DNA of 64,000 nucleotides from JBBQNY01 sp038255255 (GTDB lineage Bacteria; Pseudomonadota; Gammaproteobacteria; Xanthomonadales; Ahniellaceae), in contig JBBSLL010000008.1 in NCBI GenBank assembly GCA_038255255.1, forward strand, positions 1 to 64,000, written 5' to 3'. Under the pieces are notes generated by a model. That model worked only from the letters and a program-made list of their open reading frames with translations, made no database searches and had not been told where the DNA came from. Made by a program: the position numbers and the translations under genes. Positions 53,791 to 62,867 of the stretch are shown piece after piece; position 1 is the stretch's first letter, and each line of letters begins with the position of its first letter.

Positions 53791-54453
53791 GTGCACTATC
53801 GCGTCGCAGTGCTCGTTTCGGGCCGCGGGTCCAACCTGCAGGCACTCGTGGATGCGCGTGACGAGGGCCTGGGCATCGAGCTGGTTGGCGTGTTTTCGGA
53901 TCGTCCCAAGGCGCTCGCGCTGAAGCGGGCCGCGAAGGCTGGCGTTCCGGCGCTGTGCATGCGCGTGGCGGAGTTCGGCGCGGAAGCGCCCTTCCAGAGA
54001 GCACTCTTTTCTACGGTCGCTGCCAGTCGCCCGGATCTCATCGTCTGCGCGGGCTTCATGCGCCTCATCGGCGATGCGGCATTGGAGTCCAGCGCGCCGA
54101 TGATCAACATCCATCCCTCCCTGCTGCCTGCGTTCCGCGGCCTCGACACGCATCGCCGCGTGCTCGAGGCAGGGGAATCCCTGCATGGCGCAAGTGTGCA
54201 TCGGGTCACGCGCAAACTCGACGGAGGACCGCTGATCGCGCAGGCCAGCATGCCCGTGCGTCCGGGCGACGACGCAGAAACGCTCGCGCTGCGCCTGCTT
54301 CCGCTTGAGCATCGGCTTCTCGTGGCGTGTGTCGCGGCGGCGTCGGTCGGAGACATCACGTTCGTGCCGAACGGTGACGTCATGCACTGCGGGCAACCCT
54401 TGCGCGCTCCGTTGCAGCTCGGCCAGCGCGATCAGTTGCAGCGCTGCAACTGA
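53791..54453 (+). CDS. purN: Phosphoribosylglycinamide formyltransferase
   Basis: A 220-residue GAR transformylase with GRGSNLQALVDA (phosphate loop), FMRLIGDAALESS, INIHPSLLPAFRGLDTH (Asn-His-Asp catalytic set with the later D in ETLALR region) and HRVTRKLDGGPLIAQ. Start GTG at 53791, eight bases after AGGG. A 22-bp perfect palindrome spans its last codons and stop. Confidence 0.96.
   Translation: MHYRVAVLVSGRGSNLQALVDARDEGLGIELVGVFSDRPKALALKRAAKAGVPALCMRVAEFGAEAPFQRALFSTVAASRPDLIVCAGFMRLIGDAALESSAPMINIHPSLLPAFRGLDTHRRVLEAGESLHGASVHRVTRKLDGGPLIAQASMPVRPGDDAETLALRLLPLEHRLLVACVAAASVGDITFVPNGDVMHCGQPLRAPLQLGQRDQLQRCN
54432..54453. repeat. 22-bp perfect palindrome over the purN stop
   Basis: Bases 54432-54442 (TCAGTTGCAGC) are followed directly by their exact reverse complement, ending at the purN stop codon TGA. 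It has no loop and no following T run. It could be a protein site or the folded 3' end of the purN message. Confidence 0.6.
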
Positions 54454-54565
54454 ACAGCTGGCGGCGGCTGTTGAAAGATCAGAAGTTTCCCGATCGTCGC
54501 GCGACACGAACCATCCGCCATCGATGCAGTCGAAGGGAAACTGACATGCAGCCGAGGAGTTTTTT

Positions 54566-55324
54566 TTGCGAACAGGAATGAAATGGGCACGACAAGTGCC
54601 GCTGCTGACTCTGGCGGTCGCGGGCTCCATTGTGCTGCTGCGCGGTGATTTCGCGGCAGCAGCGGCGACGTCGGTGGATTCCGATCCAGCCCCGTATCGC
54701 GCCCGTTACCAGGTTTCGCGCAACGGCGGCACGCTGGGACAGGCCGTCGTGACTTTGTCCCGTGAGGGCGCCGCATGGCGCTTGCGTTCGGAAACACACG
54801 GAACCGAAGGCCTGGCGGCGCTCGCACGCGTGGAGATCATCGAGGAATCTAGCTTCCGCATCGCCGGAGGCCGTCCCGAAACCATGCGTTACTCATACCG
54901 TCAGAAGGCCGCGTGGAAGAATCGGCAGCGGAACGTCACCGTCGACGCGAATGCCGGAACGATCGTCAGTACCGACAAGGATCGGACCCACCGGTTCGGT
55001 TATCGCACCGCAGTCGTCGACCGGCAACTGGTGACGCTCGCCCTGTCGATGGACCTGGCCCGCGGAGCACAGGGCGATCTCGTGTACCGCGTGGTCGACC
55101 GCGATGAGTTCGAGGAGGAGCGGTATCGGGTCGGCGCGCGCGAGACGATTGATTCACCGGTGGGCAAGCTGCGCACCATCCGCGTCATCCGCCTGCGGGC
55201 CACGCCCGGAAGGACCACGGAAAGCTGGCTGGCCGTGGACCGCGGGTTCGTGCCGGTGCGGATCGTGCAGTCGGAGCCCGACGGCGAATCCTTCGAACTC
55301 AAGCTCCTTGCGCTCGAGCGCTGA
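54566..55324 (+). CDS. DUF3108 domain protein, probable TTG start
   Basis: A 252-residue exported protein with a signal peptide (core about 11-25, cut near AAA) and the DUF3108 beta-barrel-like pattern (YRARYQVSRNGGTLGQAVVTL, ...TESWLAVDRGFVPVRIVQSEPDGESFELKL). The start appears to be TTG at 54566: GAGGAG is six bases upstream, while the next ATG (54578) has only a GGA one base away. Probably periplasmic, function unknown. Follows purN, as DUF3108 genes often do. Confidence 0.88.
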   Translation: MRTGMKWARQVPLLTLAVAGSIVLLRGDFAAAAATSVDSDPAPYRARYQVSRNGGTLGQAVVTLSREGAAWRLRSETHGTEGLAALARVEIIEESSFRIAGGRPETMRYSYRQKAAWKNRQRNVTVDANAGTIVSTDKDRTHRFGYRTAVVDRQLVTLALSMDLARGAQGDLVYRVVDRDEFEEERYRVGARETIDSPVGKLRTIRVIRLRATPGRTTESWLAVDRGFVPVRIVQSEPDGESFELKLLALER

Positions 55325-55352
55325 TTGGCTCGAAAGCGACCGTGAAGCGCGC

Positions 55353-55380
55353 TTGACCTTGCGCGGGTGGTCACTAGACT
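55353..55380 (+). promoter_or_regulatory. Promoter of tRNA-Asn
   Basis: -35 TTGACC (55353-55358), 16-nt spacer, -10 TAGACT (55375-55380), about ten bases before the tRNA start, with a GC-rich discriminator (GCGGCCC). The tight spacing to the mature 5' end and the terminator after the tRNA suggest a single-gene unit. Confidence 0.7.
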
Positions 55381-55390
55381 ATGCGGCCCT

Positions 55391-55467
55391 TCCCGAGTAG
55401 CTCAGCCGGTTAGAGCATCTGACTGTTAATCAGAGGGTCGTCAGTTCGAGTCTGACCTCGGGAGCCA
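55391..55467 (+). tRNA. tRNA-Asn (anticodon GTT)
   Basis: A 77-nt cloverleaf with encoded CCA. The acceptor stem TCCCGAG pairs with CTCGGGA, the anticodon loop is CTGTTAA, and the T-arm has AGTTCGAGTCT. It has its own promoter and an intrinsic terminator right after it. Confidence 0.97.
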
Positions 55468-55474
55468 ACCACGG

Positions 55475-55506
55475 AAAAGGCCGCAGCGATGCGGCCTTTT
55501 GCTTTT
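55475..55506 (+). terminator. Intrinsic terminator after tRNA-Asn
   Basis: An 11-bp perfect stem (AAAAGGCCGCA paired with TGCGGCCTTTT) around a GCGA tetraloop, followed by GCTTTT. It can also serve the pilE transcript coming from the other side, since its outer A/T pairs are symmetrical. Confidence 0.88.
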
Positions 55507-55531
55507 CCGATCCACGATGAGGATTGGGTCG

Positions 55532-56002
55532 CTACCAGCAGTCGGCAACGGTACCGGTGCCGCTCTCGGTGCGCACCCCGGCCTGGCTGAGCGTCAGGGT
55601 CATGCAACGCACGTCATCCACCTGCCCGTTATCCGGCGTCGCCGTGATGAGGAACGTGTTTGCCGCCTCGACGGCCGTGATGGCATAAGCCCGGTTTGTC
55701 GCGTCTGCGGTGTTCGGCGAGTTGCGATCGGCCGCGGGCACCACTGCGGCGAAAGCGCCGACGTAGGTGTTGTTCACGGAGTGAAAACGCTCATAGCGTT
55801 GTGCGATCTCCGCCACCATCGACTTGACGTTGCCGCGGCGGGACTTGCGGACCGCATCGCCGTACATCGGCAGCGCGATGGCGGTGAGTATCCCGATGAT
55901 CGCGATCGCGATCACGAGCTCGATCAGCGTGAACCCGCGCGGCTTTTTCGACGCGCGGCCTGCTGTAAGAGAAGGCCGCGCGGTTTCGCTCGATGACGTC
56001 AT
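55532..56002 (-). CDS. pilE: Type IV pilin-like protein PilE
   Basis: A 156-residue prepilin. The class III cleavage site is G23^FTLIELVIAIAIIGILTAIAL, giving the usual N-methylated Phe and Glu at +5. The C-terminal domain has the disulfide pair (CMTLTL... ADCW). It is a minor pilin primed for the pilus tip. The ATG at 56002 has GGGGA six bases upstream; ATG 56020, overlapping the pilY1 stop, is the alternative. Last gene of the operon. Confidence 0.93.
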   Translation of the reverse strand: MTSSSETARPSLTAGRASKKPRGFTLIELVIAIAIIGILTAIALPMYGDAVRKSRRGNVKSMVAEIAQRYERFHSVNNTYVGAFAAVVPAADRNSPNTADATNRAYAITAVEAANTFLITATPDNGQVDDVRCMTLTLSQAGVRTESGTGTVADCW

Positions 56003-56016
56003 GTCGAATCCCCGTG

Positions 56017-59000
56017 TCATTGCAGCTGCCGCCAGGATTGACGACCGCAGGCCCGCGGCAGGTACATGGGCGGCGCGCCGGCGACCTGGACGATCATGGC
56101 GCACTGCGCCGCGAGCGCTGCGGCGACTTCGGCAGGAGTCGCCGTTGCTGCAAGCGGAGGCAGCCGCGGCGATGTCAGCACTGCGACGTCGCGAACAGGT
56201 GCGGTTCCGCCGGTCTCGAGGTTTAGCGCACCCGTACCGGCACCGGGCGAGGTGCCCGTGGGCGATCCCAGGCGCGCCGCCGACAGACCCGCCGCGCCGT
56301 TCAACGCATTGAGGCCGTAGAGCCAGTTGTTGCCCACCGCGCGACAACCGGTGGGAGCGCTTGCCTCGTACGTCGGCATGAACAGCACGCCGCTTTCGAT
56401 GCGCGGATAACCGACGAAGCGTTCGCCGGGCGGAAGGTCGATATAAAAGCCGTTCCTGCCCGCCTCCATGGGATTGGAAGAGGTCGTCCGGAAGCCTCCG
56501 GTAGTGCTGATGATGGTCTGCTGCAGCAGACTGCTGCGCGCGACCGTTCCACCTGTGCCGCGATCCAGCACCGCGTACAAGGTCTGCAGGGTGGTGTCCG
56601 ACACATCGCCGTTGAACGAGAAACTGCCGGAGCCGAAGTACACGAGCACGCCGCCACCAGGACCTGGGGCGGCGGTCAGGCCACCGAGGATCGGCTGGCG
56701 AGTACCGGCTTCCGCGCCAGCCGTGTACTGCAGCGTCGTGAACAGTGGCACCGTCTGATTAGTGGGAGTCGCAGCCCGCACGTCGAACTTCCAGATGGCG
56801 CCCTTCTGGTCGGCGGCATAGACCGTGTCCACGAAGCCGTCGCGCGAACGCTTGGTGAGCGTTCCGTCGGTCGCAGGAGAGAAACGGTCGATCGCCACCA
56901 GATTGCCCAATCCGTTCGTGCCGGCGGGTGCGGATGCCTCGACGGCTTCAACCATGGTGACGACCGGTGTACCCGGAGCGATGTCTACCATGAAGAGCAC
57001 CGCTTTGCCGCTGACGCTGTTGTAACCATTGCCGAACAGCGCGCGCCACGTCACGGGACCGGATCCGGAGCCCGTGCGGATCGGCACGATCACCGGCCGT
57101 CCCAACACGTTCCCCAGATTGTTACGGACCGCCAGTGGCAACGAAGTGTCCTGATCGTTGATTTCCCACAGGCGATCGGAAGCCACCATCGCGCCGACGT
57201 TCCGGGAAACGTTCGAGACATTGATCGCGAAGACGCTCTTCGCGCCGGCTCCGGTCGAGCCCGCCAGCGCGGTCTGCCAGCGTCCGCCGAAATACGCATC
57301 GGAAACCGTCAGCGGACCATCGACGAAGTAACGGTGCTGGAACTTCTGCGCACCACCGCGCAATGGATCGTAAGGGAACAGCAGGTTGCCCATGTGCCCG
57401 AGCACGGCCTGCGGGATATACGCGAAGCGCTCGATGCCGCCGAGCACACCGGTCCGTCCGTCGAAGCCATGCAGCATGCCTTCGTTGCTGCCCGCGTACA
57501 CCATCGAGCGATTGCTGAGCTTCTTCGCGGCGAGGAATGCGTCGTAGCTGGCACCGCCAAAAGGCGCGGGCATCGACTGGTAGCCGTAGTTGTCGAGCGG
57601 CGAGCTTACGATGGGCGTTGCGTTGACGATGTCGCCCAGGCGGGTGGTTCGAAAGCGCAGCGTGCCGCCGGGATTCCGCTCGGCTTCCTTGCTCTGGTCG
57701 CCCTTGAGATAGGCGATGGCGTCCTCGAGCGTGATCAGCGGCCCTGGCGCTCCCAGGGCGGCGAGTTCGGTCGGTGTGCAGAGCGACATGCCCGATTGCG
57801 GGCTGTTGCAGAGGTTGGCGAGGCTTCCGACGTTGGCCGCATTGAACGGCTGCGCGCCCGAAGGCGTGCCGAACCAGACGTCGTTGCGCGAGGCGGCGGC
57901 AGGAATCCTGTCGGCGGCTTCCCACGCGAACGTGAAGGTCGCCTGTCCCGTAACCGCATTGGTTGTGACGGTCTGCGCGGTCAGCGTGCTGTACCAGTCC
58001 GTGCCCGAGTTACGCGATACGTAGGACGGCACCACGGTGATCGAACCCGTGCCGATGCGCGAACCGGTGAGCGCAATGCCACCGGACGGCGACGCACCCG
58101 CGCTGGTGCTGGCGAGAACCCGGCGCATGGCTTCAGCGACGCTCGCGGGCGTCTGCGCGTTGATGAACTCGCCGCGGGTACTGATCGTTGCGTGCCAGAT
58201 GTCGTCGACGTTCTTGGGACTGAGGCTGGTGGTTCCCGTGACAGACCAGTTCGGGAAATTCGTGTATGGATCGGAAGTGGCGGCGGCATTGACGCCGAAG
58301 ATCTCGCCTTTGGATCCTAGCGTTATCCCGAAATAATTCATGTGCAGGTTGGTCTGGCAGTCGACCCGCAAGGAAACCGGCGCGTTGTTGCAGGCTTCGC
58401 GCAGCGGCACCAGCCCGGCCGGCAGATCCGGTCGGAGGTTCGTGTCGTAGAACGAATAGGCGATGTCTGCGATGGTGTTCCCGTTTCCATTGCCGCCGAT
58501 CGGGCGCGGCTGCCCGCTGTCGGAGTCGCCGACGGGACGGATGGAATTGCCGAACCCGCCAGTCGGATTTTCGTTGGTGAACCCGTCGGTGAACAGCATG
58601 CCGGAATTGACCTGGCAGGCTCGCTGGATGGGTGCGCCGGAATCCGTGCGACGGAACTGGTCGCCCATGTACACCGACGCGCTGCGCGTGGGTGTGCCGC
58701 CGTCCGCGCGCAGGGTGAAGAAATCGTCGTACAGGAGCGGACGCCCGCCCGAGTTGAGGTCGCGCATCAGCAGGTCCCCGGAGTTCATGCCCGGGTTGTT
58801 GCCCGATCGCCGGTTGATGCTGAAGTAGCCCACGCGCATGTTGTCGACTTCGAGCATCGCGCTCGACATGGCCGCGACGATGGCGCGGTTGCGGTTCCCG
58901 TAATACGTGTACCAGTTGGCGAAGTTCTGGATGTGCGCGTCGTAGCCCGACGTGAAGTTGCCCGGACGCAATTCGTACTTGTACAGGTTGACGCCGGGAC

Positions 59001-59937
59001 CACCGGCGTCCAACGCAAGCACGCGATTGGCGACGTTGAAACCTGTGGGGGGCGGGCTCAGGATCGGGAGGAAAACCACTGCCGGGAAATACCGGATGTG
59101 ATATTCGCAGCCGCCGCCACGATTGCTGCCATCGTTGGTAAAGGCAAGGTTGTTCGCCGTCGTGACGAGATGCCCGGCAGTGGTGGTGATTGTCTGCCAG
59201 CTGTTGCGAGTCGCATTCGAGGTGCCGAGGCCACCGCAGCCGTTGGAGTGCCGGTCGCTCCGGATGTAGTACTCCGTGCCGCGCGGCAGGCGCATGCCAG
59301 GCTGGAAGCGGAACGCAAAATAGTTGGCGGTGCGGTCTTCATTGGCGGTGAAGTTGTAAAGCACCGCGGGATTGGGACCGCGCGTGCCCGCGCTCCCGTC
59401 CGCGCGCGGGTCCGAGCGCGCAGCGGTGATCGGAGCATTCGGCCAGGACGTTCCGTTGGCATACTTCCATGGCGGATAGACGACCGCCGGATCGAACCAC
59501 TGGTTGTTGTAGGCAGGCGAGCGCGCGAAGCCGAACAGGTCGAGCGGCGGTATCGCGAGCCGCGGCGGAGTAGCCGTGTTGAGCGTGTTGCCACCCTGGT
59601 CGAGACGAATCCCGTTCGGGAGGATGTGGTAATACGCGCCGCGTCCAGTGGTGTGCAACACGTTGGGACCGCTGAAGAACCCGTTGGGCGCGCTACCCGC
59701 CAGATCATTCCAGTAGCCCTGCTCGTCGCCCGGATACAGACCCTCGAACGTCATGGAGCCGGAATCGTCCACTGCCATGATGAAGGCAGGAGGCACCTGC
59801 ACGTCGGCGTTCAGCGGCGCCTGCGCGAGGGTGCCCCTGCCCTGCACGGCCGACAACTGCGTCAAGAAAAAGCCTGCAGCGCCCGCGATGGCGAGGGCGG
59901 CGGCGGCTGTGACTAGCTTGTGCTGGCGGGATGCCAT
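56017..59937 (-). CDS. pilY1: Type IV pilus tip adhesin PilY1
   Basis: A 1306-residue secreted protein with an N-terminal signal helix (about 8-26), a von Willebrand A-like region opening with AVDDSGSM (Asp57-x-Ser59-x-Ser61 MIDAS), and a C-terminal PilY1 beta-propeller domain (from about 770, with VDGPLTVSDAYFGGRWQT and calcium-binding type DxDxD-like loops). It caps the pilus with the minor pilins, controlling adhesion and surface sensing. It lies between pilX and pilE. Confidence 0.95.
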   Translation of the reverse strand: MASRQHKLVTAAAALAIAGAAGFFLTQLSAVQGRGTLAQAPLNADVQVPPAFIMAVDDSGSMTFEGLYPGDEQGYWNDLAGSAPNGFFSGPNVLHTTGRGAYYHILPNGIRLDQGGNTLNTATPPRLAIPPLDLFGFARSPAYNNQWFDPAVVYPPWKYANGTSWPNAPITAARSDPRADGSAGTRGPNPAVLYNFTANEDRTANYFAFRFQPGMRLPRGTEYYIRSDRHSNGCGGLGTSNATRNSWQTITTTAGHLVTTANNLAFTNDGSNRGGGCEYHIRYFPAVVFLPILSPPPTGFNVANRVLALDAGGPGVNLYKYELRPGNFTSGYDAHIQNFANWYTYYGNRNRAIVAAMSSAMLEVDNMRVGYFSINRRSGNNPGMNSGDLLMRDLNSGGRPLLYDDFFTLRADGGTPTRSASVYMGDQFRRTDSGAPIQRACQVNSGMLFTDGFTNENPTGGFGNSIRPVGDSDSGQPRPIGGNGNGNTIADIAYSFYDTNLRPDLPAGLVPLREACNNAPVSLRVDCQTNLHMNYFGITLGSKGEIFGVNAAATSDPYTNFPNWSVTGTTSLSPKNVDDIWHATISTRGEFINAQTPASVAEAMRRVLASTSAGASPSGGIALTGSRIGTGSITVVPSYVSRNSGTDWYSTLTAQTVTTNAVTGQATFTFAWEAADRIPAAASRNDVWFGTPSGAQPFNAANVGSLANLCNSPQSGMSLCTPTELAALGAPGPLITLEDAIAYLKGDQSKEAERNPGGTLRFRTTRLGDIVNATPIVSSPLDNYGYQSMPAPFGGASYDAFLAAKKLSNRSMVYAGSNEGMLHGFDGRTGVLGGIERFAYIPQAVLGHMGNLLFPYDPLRGGAQKFQHRYFVDGPLTVSDAYFGGRWQTALAGSTGAGAKSVFAINVSNVSRNVGAMVASDRLWEINDQDTSLPLAVRNNLGNVLGRPVIVPIRTGSGSGPVTWRALFGNGYNSVSGKAVLFMVDIAPGTPVVTMVEAVEASAPAGTNGLGNLVAIDRFSPATDGTLTKRSRDGFVDTVYAADQKGAIWKFDVRAATPTNQTVPLFTTLQYTAGAEAGTRQPILGGLTAAPGPGGGVLVYFGSGSFSFNGDVSDTTLQTLYAVLDRGTGGTVARSSLLQQTIISTTGGFRTTSSNPMEAGRNGFYIDLPPGERFVGYPRIESGVLFMPTYEASAPTGCRAVGNNWLYGLNALNGAAGLSAARLGSPTGTSPGAGTGALNLETGGTAPVRDVAVLTSPRLPPLAATATPAEVAAALAAQCAMIVQVAGAPPMYLPRACGRQSWRQLQ

Positions 59938-59947
59938 GGTGGAATCC

Positions 59948-60469
59948 TCAGGGCCTGAAAATCGTATCGACGGCGGTGGCCGCGGCGGGGTTGGTCTGGT
60001 CGTCAGTCATGTACGAGGTCACTTCGTACACGGGATTCGGGTTGTCATTGATCGGCGCGGTGCCTACGGCGATGTCGTCATTGCCGGCGATGCATCCCGT
60101 CACTTCACGCACGGTGACTGCACGCCGCGTGGTCAGGTTGAGGCTCCCGGCCCACCCGCCCGGTTCGAATCCGGTTTCGCAGGCGCGCTGAATCTGGGGT
60201 TCGCTCAGCGCATCGCAGCCCGGCGTAGGGCCGGTCCGGTTCGTCAACTCTTCGAGCACGCACTCGGCATTGCGCGCGAGGCCCTCGGCATTCTGGAACG
60301 CGAGCCCGTTGGCCCTGTAGTTCGACGACATGCGCTCCTGCATGCCGGCGATCTGCATGCCCGTGATGCCGAGCAGCGCCAGGATGATCAGCATCACAAG
60401 GGCCACGAACAGCACCGCACCTCTTTGCCGATTCCGGGGTGCGGAGCCGAATGGAAAATTTCGTGTCAT
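59948..60469 (-). CDS. pilX: Minor pilin PilX
   Basis: A 173-residue pilus protein. After a basic leader the segment QRGAVLFVALVMLIILALLGITGMQ holds the class III-like site (G17^A) and the transmembrane helix; as in other PilX proteins the canonical Glu at +5 is missing. ARNAE and RACETGFEPGGW follow. It lies 10 nt before pilY1 and 13 nt after pilW. Confidence 0.92.
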   Translation of the reverse strand: MTRNFPFGSAPRNRQRGAVLFVALVMLIILALLGITGMQIAGMQERMSSNYRANGLAFQNAEGLARNAECVLEELTNRTGPTPGCDALSEPQIQRACETGFEPGGWAGSLNLTTRRAVTVREVTGCIAGNDDIAVGTAPINDNPNPVYEVTSYMTDDQTNPAAATAVDTIFRP

Positions 60470-60482
60470 GGTCGGAGTCCGG

Positions 60483-61670
60483 TCAATTGCCGTATAGCCG
60501 GTTGCGCATGGCAACCGTGGTTTCGTAGGTGGTGCGGAAGCGCCCGTCTGGCACGGCGGGTGGTGCGAATACCACGCCGAGCGCGCGCCGACGCTGTGCA
60601 TCTTGCGGGGCCGCTGCCGCTGCCGTGTCGGGGCTGCTGGCGAGGATGCCCACCTGCACCATGCCGACGCGCCTCCAGTTCATCGGATTGTTCACCACAC
60701 CTGCGCCGGTCGACTGCTGGGTGATGAAGCCGCTCGGCGGCGTGACGGTGATATCGACGACGCTGTCGAGTCCGAACAGGAACTGCAGGCTTTCGATGCC
60801 CTCCACGAGTTCTTCGCGGCCGCCTACGGGAAACGTCCCCGCGACATCCGCGCGCGCGCGCCACAGCGAGGGTTGTCCAGAGGCACCATTTGCCACGTAG
60901 TAAACGAACGACTCGGCGCGATGCAGCAGGGCCGTACCGACCGGCTGAGCGACGTAGCGATCGATGAAAGCGTTTACGAGGACGGTGCCGGCACCCGGAT
61001 TCACCGCCGCCGCCGGAAACACATTGGCGAAACTGCAGTCCGCGATGCCGAACATGGTGGGTGCGCCGACTCCGTCGGCATTGAACGTCGCCCAGCGCGC
61101 GGCTGGCACCGTGAAGATGGTCTGCGCGGCGGAGGGATTGGCGATGTTGATCACCGGCAATCCTTCCTCGCCGAGGTAACGCACTTCGATGATGTCGCTG
61201 CCGGGCAATGGATTCAGCGCGGCAATGACCGGCGGCAGTGCGGGCGTCCAGCCTGCCGTGGCCGCGCCCAGTGTGACGGTCTGTCCCGGCTCGGTATTGG
61301 TTGCCTCGTAGCCTCGAATGGAGCCGCCTGGCGAACCGACTGCCGGGTTGCTGTTCGGGAAGGCCACGCCCCAGGATGCTCCGGTCGCCACAGGGAAATG
61401 GTTGTCGAGGGAGTCGACGCTCTGCATGTGCGCCTGGTCGTTGACGCAGCCGTAGTGTCCCGCCATGCGCAGGTCGCGTTGCAGGAACTCCATTGCGAAT
61501 CGCCCGTTTTCCTGCACGCGCGACATGCCCTCGGAAGTCTGGTACGCGGCACGCGATGCGGCGAACACCTGGACCAGCCCAACCAGCAGCAGGCTGCCGA
61601 TGGCGAGCGCGATCATGATCTCGATGAGCGACAGGCCGCGTGCGCGACGTGGCGAGAAGACGCTTTGCAT
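60483..61670 (-). CDS. pilW: Minor pilin PilW
   Basis: A 395-residue minor pilin with leader MQSVFSPRRARG^LSLIEIMIALAIGSLLLVGLVQVFAASRAAYQ, the Glu at +5 present, and a large globular domain that includes RDLRMAGHYGCVND and a conserved late WRRVGMVQVGILA. It assembles with PilV, PilX, FimT and PilE in the tip complex. The frame is open far upstream, but the ATG at 61670 gives the prepilin leader. Confidence 0.93.
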   Translation of the reverse strand: MQSVFSPRRARGLSLIEIMIALAIGSLLLVGLVQVFAASRAAYQTSEGMSRVQENGRFAMEFLQRDLRMAGHYGCVNDQAHMQSVDSLDNHFPVATGASWGVAFPNSNPAVGSPGGSIRGYEATNTEPGQTVTLGAATAGWTPALPPVIAALNPLPGSDIIEVRYLGEEGLPVINIANPSAAQTIFTVPAARWATFNADGVGAPTMFGIADCSFANVFPAAAVNPGAGTVLVNAFIDRYVAQPVGTALLHRAESFVYYVANGASGQPSLWRARADVAGTFPVGGREELVEGIESLQFLFGLDSVVDITVTPPSGFITQQSTGAGVVNNPMNWRRVGMVQVGILASSPDTAAAAAPQDAQRRRALGVVFAPPAVPDGRFRTTYETTVAMRNRLYGN

Positions 61671-61681
61671 GCGAACGGCGC

Positions 61682-62203
61682 TCACAGTTGCGTCGCCGTG
61701 GCGAAGGTCGTGTTCGGGTCGTTGGTCAGGCGCTCGCCCCAGGTCAGCGTCACGTTGGCAATGCCGCTGCCCGGCGCGTAGTTCACGGTGGCGGCGGCCT
61801 GCGGACCGAGGGCCGCGACTACCTGGCACCGCCAGCGCGCGATGTTCTGGGCGACACTGACCGTCGCGCCGACCACCCGCGTGCAGCCGGCGCCGGAGAC
61901 AGAACCTGCAGTGAATGTCGCATTGGTGTACTGCACGACCGTGAGTCGGTTCGAACGCATCTGGTCGAGCATGTCGAAGGCGAGATTGGTCGCCTGCGTG
62001 CGCGTATTCGCACTTTGCGTATAGCGCAGGTTGAGGGTCTGCATCAGCGCGAATCCGAGCAGGCCGAACGCCAGCACCAGCAAGGCGATGAGCACCTCGA
62101 TCATGCTGAAGCCGGCGGCGCGCGAGCGTGCGGACCGGGCAGCATTCCGATGCAAAGGAAGGCTCATCGACGGTCGCCTCGCCAGGAATCGCACTGTTTT
62201 CAT
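61682..62203 (-). CDS. pilV: Minor pilin PilV
   Basis: A 173-residue minor pilin with an Arg-rich leader and the prepilin segment AAG^FSMIEVLIALLVLAFGLLGFALMQ. The ATG at 62203 overlaps the fimT stop (ATGA); an ATG at 62167 with GAGG nine bases upstream gives a shorter leader. The C-terminal part has a Cys pair (GCTRVV, RWRCQV). Confidence 0.92.
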   Translation of the reverse strand: MKTVRFLARRPSMSLPLHRNAARSARSRAAGFSMIEVLIALLVLAFGLLGFALMQTLNLRYTQSANTRTQATNLAFDMLDQMRSNRLTVVQYTNATFTAGSVSGAGCTRVVGATVSVAQNIARWRCQVVAALGPQAAATVNYAPGSGIANVTLTWGERLTNDPNTTFATATQL

Positions 62204-62733
62204 GCGCAGTTCTCACGAGTGATGCGCACCTGCCCGGTGCGCTGGACGACCAGCTGTCGCTGCAATTGCAGGCTCGAATCGCAAGACGCAGGTTGCAGGT
62301 TGAAGGTGACGGTGCGGTTGTCCGCGACGCGGCCGCGCCCGTCGAACTGGATCAGGGTGCCGGATCCGGCCGATGGGGTGGATGTCAGTGCAAGCCGGTC
62401 GTTGCCCTGCGTGTAACGCACGACCCGCTCACCCGCGTCCGGAGTGCCATCGCCGTCCACGTCGATCCACACCATCCAGCCATCGTCCCAAGTCCCACCG
62501 CAGGCGGTGCCGTCGAGGGACGTGCAGATCGCCGCACCGTTCGGATTGCGCGTGGCCTCGGACCGGGCCAGAGAAATCGACGCCATGAGGTCATTCGTTG
62601 AGGTCGCGACGCGGTTCGACCGCATGGTGCCTTCGAAGCTCGGCAACCCCACGGCCAGCAGGATCGCAACGATGGCGATCGTGACCATGAGTTCAAGCAG
62701 CGTGAATCCGGCGTGGGGCGCTTGGCGCGACAT
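62200..62733 (-). CDS. fimT: Pseudopilin FimT/GspH-like
   Basis: A 177-residue pseudopilin with the short leader MSRQAPHAG^FTLLELMVTIAIVAILLAVGLPSF, then the GspH/FimT domain (TSTNDLMASISLARSEATRNPN, GWMVWIDVDGDG). FimT binds DNA in Legionella-type transformation, of interest because comEA is also in the window. It is the first gene of the operon, with a 4-nt overlap to pilV. Confidence 0.92.
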   Translation of the reverse strand: MSRQAPHAGFTLLELMVTIAIVAILLAVGLPSFEGTMRSNRVATSTNDLMASISLARSEATRNPNGAAICTSLDGTACGGTWDDGWMVWIDVDGDGTPDAGERVVRYTQGNDRLALTSTPSAGSGTLIQFDGRGRVADNRTVTFNLQPASCDSSLQLQRQLVVQRTGQVRITRENCA

Positions 62734-62867
62734 CGTGTCAGTCCTTGAGGATGCGGCCGGGAGGCTACAGCGCTCAGGCGATGTTCAAGACGTCTGCACG
62801 ATGACCGGCGTGCGCTCGCCGACAAGCGTGACGCGATTGTGAACCTCCGATTACAGAGCCTCTGGTA

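Noticed and set aside
58342..59916. A 524-codon plus-strand frame opposite pilY1
   Set aside because: Antisense to the PilY1 MIDAS region and rich in Arg and Val with no domain; typical GC-rich shadow.
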